A DNA stretch of 7,360 nucleotides from DATGEP01 sp035310125. GTDB taxonomy: Bacteria > Chloroflexota > Ktedonobacteria > Ktedonobacterales > JADMIN01. Of this stretch, positions 1 through 5,212 are shown piece after piece. The notes under the pieces are model-generated. The model had not been told where the DNA came from. It did not search any database and saw nothing but the letters and a program-made list of their open reading frames with translations. The first letter of the stretch is position 1. Every line of letters begins with the position of its first letter. The stretch covers positions 1 to 7,360 of the forward strand of contig DATGEP010000413.1 in NCBI GenBank assembly GCA_035310125.1, written 5' to 3'. The position numbers and the translations under genes were made by a program.

Positions 1-129
1 AAGTCGCGCTTCCGCCGGCTCGTGCGCGACTACGAGCGCCTCGATGCCACGCTGGCCGGCCTGCACTTCGTCGCCTTCGCCTGCTTGATGCTGCAGCAAG
101 CCCGTCCGCTCCTCATCGAAAGTACATAA
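1..129 (+). CDS. IS5-family DDE transposase, C-terminal fragment
   Basis: Only the last 42 residues of the transposase are in the window, read in frame 1 up to TAA at 127-129. The segment contains FRRLVRDYERLDATLAGLHF followed by a hydrophobic LML stretch. This is the characteristic tail of IS5-family DDE transposases, where an (S)RRL-(x)-DYE-x-L motif follows the catalytic glutamate and a short amphipathic helix ends the protein. The catalytic Glu itself would lie upstream, outside the window, so integrity of the active site cannot be judged. The stop codon is embedded in the start of the terminal inverted repeat, as is normal in compact insertion sequences. No other IS gene is visible. Confidence 0.8.
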   Translation, partial: KSRFRRLVRDYERLDATLAGLHFVAFACLMLQQARPLLIEST

Positions 130-138
130 CAGGCTCTA
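1..138 (+). mobile_element. Right end of an IS5-type insertion sequence (partial)
   Basis: The window opens inside an insertion sequence. The transposase C-terminus runs to a TAA at 127-129, and directly at that stop lies AACAGGCTC (129-137). Its reverse complement, GAGCCTGTT, looks like the GAGCCTGTT/GAGGCTGTT-style terminal repeats of IS5-family elements. CTAG (137-140) at the edge fits a YTAR-type target duplication, as used by part of this family. The left end is outside the window, so length and the matching inverted repeat cannot be checked. The element truncates the minus-strand gene that enters from 653. The exact boundary is uncertain by a few bases. Confidence 0.65.
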
Positions 139-653
139 GCCTGACCATAGCAGCCGGACGGCTTGACACCGGTGGGCCGTTCCGCTGGCAAACGAGGCTC
201 TGAGCGCCAAATCTGACGGCGAAAGCGACAGGGGAGGAGCTGGAGGCCGAGGATGCGTGCCCACCCATCGAGTCCAGTCTGGATGTCGGCAAAGGTGGCG
301 CAGTGCTGGGCACAGTACTGCAGGAGCTGAAACAGCCCTTCGCGAGTGTTAGGGAAGACCGGCGTCAGTGGGGTGCCTTCGGTGGTTGTCTCGTAGACCG
401 CAACACCCATCTGCTCGGCAGGCACGGCAGAGAAGTCCGGCATGAATTCCGCGTCTAGCTCCTCGCGGGTGTGACCTTCGGCGACCAGCTCGGCTATCTC
501 GTTCTCGGTGTAGCGGTAATCTCGTGTCCGGAGTGGAATCGGCTCCCCAGTAGCATCGACCGGATGCTGCCAGGTGAATGGCACGGCTCGCACCTCGCGA
601 TTCGACGCGATGAAGACGACCGACTTCTTCTTGGGGTTCGTGAATAGTGGCAT
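30..653 (-). CDS. Phage/ICE-type conserved hypothetical protein, C-terminus replaced by IS sequence
   Basis: The open frame encodes 207 residues from ATG at 653. Residues 22-44 (VRAVPFTWQHPVDATGEPIP, then LR) and 84-102 (VAVYETTTEGTPLTPVF) match from memory a small protein family common in phages and integrated elements, of the pattern VRRVPPNWEHP...G.YIPL followed by YQ(M/V)YETV(S/T)EGTP(I/V)SPVF. Its function is unknown to me. About residue 172 the frame crosses the IS end near position 138, so the last 36 residues are antisense IS sequence and not native. Residues 140-171 are rich in Arg and Pro and may already lie out of the true frame. There is no SD. A TATAAT hexamer sits 14 bases before the start, giving a very short or absent 5' leader. 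The conserved core is intact, so it may still be expressed, but the natural end is lost. Confidence 0.6.
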   Translation of the reverse strand: MPLFTNPKKKSVVFIASNREVRAVPFTWQHPVDATGEPIPLRTRDYRYTENEIAELVAEGHTREELDAEFMPDFSAVPAEQMGVAVYETTTEGTPLTPVFPNTREGLFQLLQYCAQHCATFADIQTGLDGWARILGLQLLPCRFRRQIWRSEPRLPAERPTGVKPSGCYGQARACYVLSMRSGRACCSIKQAKATKCRPASVASRRS

Positions 654-654
654 A

Positions 655-664
655 GATACGTATC
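655..664. promoter_or_regulatory. GATACGTATC palindrome, candidate operator
   Basis: A perfect 10-bp palindrome lies 1 base upstream of the ATG at 653 and 3 bases from the TATAAT hexamer at 668-673. A repressor bound here would cover the transcription start of the minus-strand gene. No protein partner can be named from the window. Confidence 0.35.
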
Positions 665-667
665 GGT

Positions 668-673
668 ATTATA
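668..673 (-). promoter_or_regulatory. -10 hexamer TATAAT of the 653-starting gene
   Basis: On the minus strand TATAAT lies 14 bases before the ATG at 653, in an AT-rich patch (654-676) that stands out in this GC-rich window. A start about 7 bases downstream would leave a leader of only some 7 nt, which agrees with the absence of an SD. No good -35 is seen at 16-18 bases. The plus strand of the same patch reads TATTAT (667-672), so divergent transcription toward the structured RNA at 735 is possible. Confidence 0.4.
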
Positions 674-689
674 TCACACCATCACAAGC

Positions 690-710
690 GGGCGTTTTGA
701 AGAAACGCCC
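690..710. repeat. Perfect 8-bp inverted repeat with 5-nt loop
   Basis: GGGCGTTT (690-697) and AAACGCCC (703-710) are exact inverted copies around TGAAG. The arms contain the only T and A runs nearby. There is no U-tract after the hairpin on either strand, so it is not a standard terminator. It sits between the AT-rich promoter patch and the structured RNA region. Confidence 0.45.
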
Positions 711-734
711 CAGCGGCCAGGCACATGGGGTAGC

Positions 735-921
735 CGTGTCAAGGTGGAGAGGTGCAGCCGAACCTTGACACGAGCGGCAGGGGTGGAACCCCTGCTCATG
801 GGTGGGGACATGGTGGCGGCAGCCGTGATGTCAGGGGATCTCCCGGAACTATCAAGCGGCCGTCACACGGCGGCACTGCCGCGGTGTGACGGGGGAGCTC
901 GCCAGGACGTGGTTTACGTCA
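735..921 (+). ncRNA. HEARO / omega-RNA-like structured RNA (solo, no iscB)
   Basis: A run of strong helices: 735-745/762-772 (11 bp, 16-nt loop); 777-784/788-795 (8 bp); 807-811/828-832 extended inward by 813-817/822-826; 860-868/884-892 (9 bp) with inner 870-874/878-882; and 906-910/916-920. CTCCC at 840-844 can also pair with GGGAG at 893-897, enclosing the 860-892 hairpin. The helix at 807-832 has G.U pairs only on the plus strand (C.A on the other), which favours plus-strand RNA. CCCGGAACT, four bases, then AGCGG (842-859), and a GGTGCAGCCGA loop in the first helix, match what I recall of IscB omega-RNA scaffolds; order of helices also agrees. In that family the guide lies just 5' of the first helix, here about 719-734. 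No HNH/RuvC nuclease gene follows. A conjugation origin or another RNA class is the alternative. Confidence 0.6.
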
Positions 922-1207
922 GTGACTCATGCGTGCGGATGGCATAGTAACGTTGCTGGTGCAATTTCTGGTGCTGCAACCGGTCAATAATAGGTGCTGG
1001 ATATGAGCACCGGGAACGCCCAGAATCGACGCTTCCGCCTGGTACTTTTTTGATGCCAACTGCTGCGTAGCAGCCCTGCTCGTCGTCTTCACTCCCGTTC
1101 ATCCTCCTCGCATGACCGTCTGAACACCCCAGTACCATCACGCGATTCCCTGATGCCCGCCCACGCGACCTGACCAACGCTGCGCTGCCGTTCCCGTGCC
1201 ATCCCGC
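922..1207. other. Intergenic region with short repeats, no convincing gene
   Basis: GGTGC occurs three times in direct orientation (958-962, 970-974, 993-997) and once inverted (1007-1011). GGTGCT 993-998 and AGCACC 1006-1011 form a 6-bp hairpin. GCTGC-GTA-GCAGC is a 5-bp hairpin around 1061-1073. A TTTTTT run near 1046 is not directly preceded by a stable stem. The 74-codon minus-strand frame 914-1138 starts with ATG and has AGGGA 8 bases upstream, but it runs into the structured RNA and has no recognisable motif. This stretch could hold the rest of the RNA-bearing element or the tail of the operon. Confidence 0.4.
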
Positions 1208-2095
1208 TCAGCCGAGCAACGTGCGGGGTTCAGCGCTTTGGGGGACAAGCCAGATATCCCCGAAGGGGTCGGCGGTGAACTGCGCGATAGTGGTCGCCCA
1301 GAAGAGTCGCGGCTCGGCGATGGAGGGATGGTCGACCGCTTCCCGGAGGTGCTGTGCTCGGGTCGGCGTGTCGGTGAGGGCCAGCACCCGCAGCGAGCGA
1401 AAGCCGAAGCGGCGTTCGTAGTCACCCGAGGCGTAGAAGCGGTGGTACCCCTGCGCCTTGAGCCGATAGGCCCGCGGCTCGCTTGTGAGTTGCACTTCTA
1501 CAAAACGGGGCACGGTGGTGCTGCCGTCCAGGACGAAGAAGGCGTCGGGGCGAACCGAGCGGCGTTTGCCCTCGAGTTCGGCCGTGAGCTTCATCCCGGC
1601 GAGCTGCTCGTCTCCCGTCCAGGTCAGCAAGGTGCCGGCGTGTTCGCAGGCCCGAGAGAGGGCGAGATAGCAATCTGCGGCTGCCGCGCGGTGCCGCCAG
1701 AAGAGCCAGGAGAGCTGCCGGTCTTGCTTGATGCGGGCGAGCACGTCGGCAATGGGCAGGTCTAGCAACCGGCTGAGCACTGGGGCTGCGCCGGTGGCAA
1801 GGAAATAGACGAGTGGGGGTCGTCCGCCTCCCCGTCGCTCAATCGGTACGGGACGGCAGGCAAGAAAGCCCGCGTTCACCAGGTGCCGGCACGCGCGGCT
1901 CGGCAAACTGCTCTGCCAGAGCCCCGGTCGTTCGCTGACATGGGCATAGTGCGCCTGGCGAATCTGCGCGAGCGTCAGTTGGCGCACCGCCCAGAGGTCG
2001 AGCAGCAGCCGCTCGACCAGGGGGGTGATAACGATGCCGGGTTCAGGGCTCCTCGAAGAGCGGGGGCTCGGCCGTAGGGCAAGGATTGTGGTCAA
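1208..2095 (-). CDS. Replication-relaxation family protein
   Basis: The 295-residue product fits the replication-relaxation family found on plasmids and integrative elements, often next to a coupling ATPase. Residues 23-100 form a winged-helix DNA-binding domain: a VRQLTLAQIRQA helix, an RACRHLVNAGFL recognition-type helix and a GGGRPPLVYFLA wing. Residues 130-220 show the family's second domain, with H135, then RPDAFFVL (D184), then FVEVQL (E200, Q202) and K213, an order reminiscent of PD-(D/E)xK nuclease folds; catalysis is not shown. The start is TTG at 2095, chosen because AAGGAG lies 7 bases upstream and no ATG or GTG is well placed. It overlaps the end of the coupling ATPase gene by 53 bp in another frame, so translation is probably coupled. 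It is the last clear gene of the minus-strand cluster. Confidence 0.8.
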   Translation of the reverse strand: MTTILALRPSPRSSRSPEPGIVITPLVERLLLDLWAVRQLTLAQIRQAHYAHVSERPGLWQSSLPSRACRHLVNAGFLACRPVPIERRGGGRPPLVYFLATGAAPVLSRLLDLPIADVLARIKQDRQLSWLFWRHRAAAADCYLALSRACEHAGTLLTWTGDEQLAGMKLTAELEGKRRSVRPDAFFVLDGSTTVPRFVEVQLTSEPRAYRLKAQGYHRFYASGDYERRFGFRSLRVLALTDTPTRAQHLREAVDHPSIAEPRLFWATTIAQFTADPFGDIWLVPQSAEPRTLLG

Positions 2096-3434
2096 GGCAG
2101 TGCTCCTTGGGCTGGGGAATCTGGTTCATCCGACGGGCGATATCCGCTTCGACCTCGGCTCTCGGGCGAGCAAGCAGGCGCCGTGACTGGTCCCGGACGA
2201 GCTGGAGATTGGCGGGATTGCGCCGTGGCAGGGGCGGGAGCGCTAACGCGTCGACGGTGCGGAGCTGGGCGTCGGGCTCCTGCAGTGGGGTAATCAGCAC
2301 ATGGTGGGTCGCCTTGCCCGTGCGCTGGTCCTCGCGGCGTTGGCACTGCAGCTTATACGCACAGTTCGCTTCAATCGTCAGGCGCAGCGGGGTCGAGAGC
2401 TGCCGTTCGAACTGACAGGCAGCCACAATCCCCAACCCCTCTGAGCGCCCTTCACTGAGCGCGGTTTCGAAGCTGCTCACCGCGAAGTTCTGGAACTCGT
2501 CGACCACGAGCACCGTGGGATGGCGCGAGACCGCCGGCGTATCTGCGCGGCTCTGGGCCGCAAGCTGCACCTGCGTTGCCGTGATGGCGGCAAGGAAGGC
2601 GCTGGCAAGCTCGCCAATCACGCCCTTGGAGAAGTCAAAGAGCAGAATTTTGCCCGTATCGATGCACTGGCGGATATCGAGCTTGTGTTCTGGCTGGCCC
2701 AGCAGGTTGCGCACTTCGGGTAGCGCAAGCAACCCGCCAATCTTGTTGATGATGGATTGCACGTTCGCCGTACTCGCGTGCTTGCCGACAATGTCGTCGT
2801 ACTCTCCACCGGCTTCCCAAAACTGACGGACCATGACGTTGCTGTGGACCTGGGCTGCGGCCCAGGCACGGTACGGCCGGTCACGCAGCAGCCGCAGAAT
2901 GTCCAGCATGGTCGCGCCGGGAAGCTGGCAGATGAGGAGCGTGGCCATCAGCAGGATGTATTCGAGGCGCGGGGCACTGCTCGTATCGAAGAGTCGGCGA
3001 TAGCAAGAGAGGAACTCGGAGGCCGCAAGGCTGCGCCGCTCGGGGCGAATGCCCGCGAGAAAGTTCAGCGAGGGCGGAAACGCCGGGTCGGCCGCGGTGA
3101 TGAGCAGGCAATCGGCGAGACGGTGTGGCGGAAGCGTTTCGATAATGTCGGAGCAGAGTGCCCCGTCCTTGACGTCGATGACCACCAGGGACCACTGACT
3201 GGGCAAGGCAGCCACTTCGTGGCAGAGGCTGGTGAGCAAAACTGATTTTCCCGACCCCGTCGGGCCTGGCACGAAGAGATGGCGTAGGAGGGTCCTCGCA
3301 GGCACGGTGTAGGGCGTACGACGGACCAACCCGAGCACGAGCCGGTCGGGGTGATGTCGGGGACGCCAACGCACGAGCACCACGCCGATGCCGGCGATGG
3401 CCACGACAACGACGAGGATGAGGGCGACGGTCAT
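2043..3434 (-). CDS. VirD4/TraD/TraG-like conjugative coupling ATPase
   Basis: The 463-residue protein carries one N-terminal transmembrane segment (about 3-21) and a cytoplasmic HerA/FtsK-type motor domain. Walker A is GPTGSGKS (57-64) and Walker B is TVLVVDEF (307-314, with D312 and E313). VIDVKDG (85-91) and the SLNFLAG segment (122-128) follow the coupling-protein pattern. VRNLLGQP (241-248), GKILLFDFSKGVIGE (261-275) and DEFQNFAVSSFETALSEGRS (312-331), with Q341 after it, are hallmarks of the TraD/TraG-like conjugation ATPase family. Its expected role is to link DNA processing to the membrane channel and pump single- or double-stranded DNA. It is shorter than classical VirD4 and has one rather than two clear membrane helices. 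ATG at 3434 has AAGGAG 8 bases upstream. Confidence 0.9.
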   Translation of the reverse strand: MTVALILVVVVAIAGIGVVLVRWRPRHHPDRLVLGLVRRTPYTVPARTLLRHLFVPGPTGSGKSVLLTSLCHEVAALPSQWSLVVIDVKDGALCSDIIETLPPHRLADCLLITAADPAFPPSLNFLAGIRPERRSLAASEFLSCYRRLFDTSSAPRLEYILLMATLLICQLPGATMLDILRLLRDRPYRAWAAAQVHSNVMVRQFWEAGGEYDDIVGKHASTANVQSIINKIGGLLALPEVRNLLGQPEHKLDIRQCIDTGKILLFDFSKGVIGELASAFLAAITATQVQLAAQSRADTPAVSRHPTVLVVDEFQNFAVSSFETALSEGRSEGLGIVAACQFERQLSTPLRLTIEANCAYKLQCQRREDQRTGKATHHVLITPLQEPDAQLRTVDALALPPLPRRNPANLQLVRDQSRRLLARPRAEVEADIARRMNQIPQPKEHCLDHNPCPTAEPPLFEEP

Positions 3435-3464
3435 GAGGCACGCTCCTTGAGGGGGCTGGCGGCG

Positions 3465-3496
3465 AACGAGTCCACTGGCGTGCCGGCGGACTCGTT
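3465..3496. repeat. 9-bp inverted repeat upstream of the coupling ATPase gene
   Basis: AACGAGTCC (3465-3473) and GGACTCGTT (3488-3496) are perfect inverted copies with a 14-nt loop. They lie in the 87-bp gap between the lipoprotein stop (3522) and the ATPase start (3434). No U-tract follows on the minus strand. It may act as a stem that protects or attenuates the operon mRNA, or as a protein site. Confidence 0.4.
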
Positions 3497-3521
3497 CCTG
3501 AGAGACCGGACGACGGGTGAG

Positions 3522-4337
3522 TCAGCCGCCGTGCTGGGAGCAGCCGAGTCCGTAGTCGTCGACAGTGTCCCGGTAGAGCTGCGCCGGGCTGTCGGCAGCC
3601 AGATAGCGCAGGGAGGCGAAGAAGGACTGGTCGGTCTGACCGAGCTGGTCGCCGACCCGGCCAGGACTCGGCCACTTGCCGAAGCGGACGACCAGGTCCG
3701 CCAGATAGCGCTGTTCGGTCTGCCGGGCCCGCACTTCGCGGTCGATGCAGGCCGGGTAGCTGTCGTCGGTGTCAACCCCGGCCGCAAAGTCGGCGACGTG
3801 GCGGAACTCGTGGCTGAGGAAATCGGCCAGGATGACGATGCTCAACGACGCATTCGGCTCGGCGATGGCGACGAGATGCTGGGCGGGGAAGTAGGCCGCG
3901 ACCGGGTCGGCAACGCCGTCGGCGAGGTCGCTGGCCGCGACCCCGATGACATGGATGTGCTGTGCGGCGGCTTGGGTGATGAGATCACGGCCTTCGGGAA
4001 CTTGATAGAGCAAGACGACGGCTTCGGCAAAACGCCGCTCGCTGATGAGGCCAGGGGCGAAGGCGAAGCCAACCAGGTCACGCGGTTGGTTCTCATTGCG
4101 CAGCGCCCACCAGGGCTGCGTGATCTTGGCACACCCCGGATTGTCAGGCAGGCAGAAGAGGCTCTGGTCGCTTGCCGGGGCGAGGATGGTCTCCGACACG
4201 GCCAAAGCGGTCGCGTGCTTGGTCGGGGGAGGCGGAGCGGTATCCGCCTCAGCCGAGGACGTACAGGCAGTGAACTGCACGAGCAGGGCGACAAACAGCG
4301 CCACACTGCAACGGGTCAGCACGGATGACGAATGCAT
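3522..4337 (-). CDS. Putative zinc-metallopeptidase lipoprotein
   Basis: The 271-residue product begins with a lipoprotein-like signal: a short positive start, a hydrophobic stretch (11-22) and FTAC with Cys25 as the likely lipidated residue. A PPPP linker (35-38) follows. Residues 171-184 read ADFLSHEFRHVADF and contain HEFRH (176-180), an HExxH zinc-binding and catalytic motif in a hydrophobic helix. A second helix with CIDREVRARQTEQRYL (197-212) supplies E201 as a plausible third zinc ligand. Cysteines at 62, 69, 197 and 266 could form disulfides outside the cell. The substrate is unknown; peptidoglycan-associated or protein cleavage for the transfer apparatus is an inference from its place directly before the coupling ATPase. 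ATG at 4337 has GGAGG 8 bases upstream. I recognise the motif but not the family name. Confidence 0.65.
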   Translation of the reverse strand: MHSSSVLTRCSVALFVALLVQFTACTSSAEADTAPPPPTKHATALAVSETILAPASDQSLFCLPDNPGCAKITQPWWALRNENQPRDLVGFAFAPGLISERRFAEAVVLLYQVPEGRDLITQAAAQHIHVIGVAASDLADGVADPVAAYFPAQHLVAIAEPNASLSIVILADFLSHEFRHVADFAAGVDTDDSYPACIDREVRARQTEQRYLADLVVRFGKWPSPGRVGDQLGQTDQSFFASLRYLAADSPAQLYRDTVDDYGLGCSQHGG

Positions 4338-4391
4338 CGAAAGAACCTCCGGAAGAGGGCGGGGTGTGAACGAATCGCCGGACGAATAGGG

Positions 4392-4739
4392 TCAGCCTTT
4401 GCCAAACCACGGAGCGAGAATGGCGGCATGCGGGCCGACCGCCGGGTCCTCGGTGCGCCAGTCGAGCACCAACAAGAGCACGGTGGTCGCAAAGGCGGCG
4501 ACGGCAAGCGGAAGCGCCGAGGCGAGGACGACGGTGCCGCCGATACCCGCGCCGAGGAAGGCGAGACCGAGTAGCAGCAGGGGCGCGTCGCTTGTCTTGG
4601 AAACCTTGGCGATGATGCGGATGGCGTTGGTGAGCGTCACAAAACAGAGGGCGGCGAAGAGCAGCACCGCGAGCAGGAGCAGGAGCAGAACGCCGGAGCC
4701 AACGGTGTCGAGGAAGTCATCGTCGTAGTGTCGTTGCAT
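4392..4739 (-). CDS. Small multi-pass membrane protein of the conjugation-like cluster
   Basis: The product has 115 residues and about three hydrophobic helices: 14-36, 53-73 (a Gly-rich LLGLAFLGAGIGGTVV) and 75-93. The N-terminus is acidic (HYDDDFLD) and the C-terminus short and polar. The frame stays open up to 4880, but that extension overlaps the upstream gene. ATG at 4739 is chosen because AGGGAG lies 7 bases before it and it falls 11 bp after the upstream stop. Small membrane proteins of this size next to a coupling ATPase recall VirB2/VirB3-like channel or pilin subunits, but no sequence motif proves this. It is separated by 54 bp from the lipoprotein gene downstream and is surely co-transcribed. 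Confidence 0.65.
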   Translation of the reverse strand: MQRHYDDDFLDTVGSGVLLLLLLAVLLFAALCFVTLTNAIRIIAKVSKTSDAPLLLLGLAFLGAGIGGTVVLASALPLAVAAFATTVLLLVLDWRTEDPAVGPHAAILAPWFGKG

Positions 4740-4750
4740 GCTGAGTCTCC

Positions 4751-5197
4751 CTAGGGGGTTGCCCGCGGGGTCGGCGTGCCGGCGCCGAGGAGGTAGGGTG
4801 CGAGTGCGGCCGGAATCGGCTGGTCGGCACAGACCTGGAAGTTCAACCCATTGAGCTGGCCCCACAGCCAGGCTGAGCAAGTTGCGGGCGGCGGCGGGCC
4901 TGCTGGCGGAATGGTGGGCGCAATGGTGGGTGAAGGCTGAGGCGTTGCGACAGGTGTCGGAACGGGGGTAAGGATCACCGCCAGCCCAACGGGCTTCGCC
5001 GAGTGGGCGGGAGCGGGCCTGCTGGCGACGAAGACGACGAGCGCCATGGCGAGGAGTCCGCAGGTTGCCGCGAGTGCCACGGTGTGAGGTCGCAAGCCAG
5101 CGGGCGTCGCACGTGCCGTTGGTGGCTGCTCCTCAGCGGGTGCAGTGGCAGCGGGCGAACGCGGGGTGCGATAGCGGAGAAAGTCGTCGCCATTCAT
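4751..5197 (-). CDS. Single-pass membrane protein with Pro/Thr-rich linker
   Basis: The 148-residue product has a cytoplasmic N-terminal part rich in Pro and Ala (about 1-37), one transmembrane helix (about 40-58), an extracytoplasmic Thr-Pro/Ser-Pro linker (77-106) and a short C-terminal module with two cysteines (C107 and C123, around WLWGQLNGL) that may form a disulfide. It ends in a second Thr-Pro tail. This type II layout resembles bitopic scaffold proteins of secretion systems, yet no family is recognised. The Thr-Pro linker style is frequent in Chloroflexota exported proteins. Two in-frame ATGs exist. The one at 5197 has GGGGA six bases upstream, whereas that at 5203 has it abutting, so 5197 is preferred. 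Confidence 0.65.
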   Translation of the reverse strand: MNGDDFLRYRTPRSPAATAPAEEQPPTARATPAGLRPHTVALAATCGLLAMALVVFVASRPAPAHSAKPVGLAVILTPVPTPVATPQPSPTIAPTIPPAGPPPPATCSAWLWGQLNGLNFQVCADQPIPAALAPYLLGAGTPTPRATP

Positions 5198-5212
5198 GGT
5201 CATTCCCCTGGA

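Noticed and set aside
721..936. Closing stem GCACATG (721-727) with CATGCGTGC (928-936)
   Set aside because: It needs a 2-nt bulge and would use the bases expected to be the guide. Not supported enough to draw as part of the RNA.
744..947. Plus-strand open frame with a GTG start
   Set aside because: It coincides with the whole hairpin array, starts inside the first stem and has no SD. RNA structure explains the sequence better.
690..1011. CRISPR array
   Set aside because: The repeats are inverted hairpins of differing sequence and there is no direct repeat of regular length and spacing.
1012..1051. Possible intrinsic terminator before the TTTTTT run
   Set aside because: The preceding GGAA/TTCC pairing is short and interrupted, and about nine unpaired bases separate it from the T run.
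914..1177. Minus-strand open frame of 87 codons, or 74 from ATG at 1138
   Set aside because: AGGGA is well spaced before the ATG, but the product has no recognisable motif and its 3' end runs into the structured RNA region. The longest version needs a TTG start. Left as unproven.
1196..1765. Plus-strand open frame of 189 codons
   Set aside because: Antisense to the replication-relaxation gene, whose motifs, SD and overlap with the ATPase gene fit well.
3351..4328. Plus-strand open frame of 325 codons
   Set aside because: Antisense across the ATPase 5' end and the lipoprotein. The opposite strand has a signal peptide, HEFRH and good SDs, while this frame is Gly/Asp/Glu-rich shadow sequence.
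4740..4880. N-terminal extension of the small membrane protein
   Set aside because: It would overlap the upstream gene by about 130 bp, while ATG 4739 has its own SD and an 11-bp gap.
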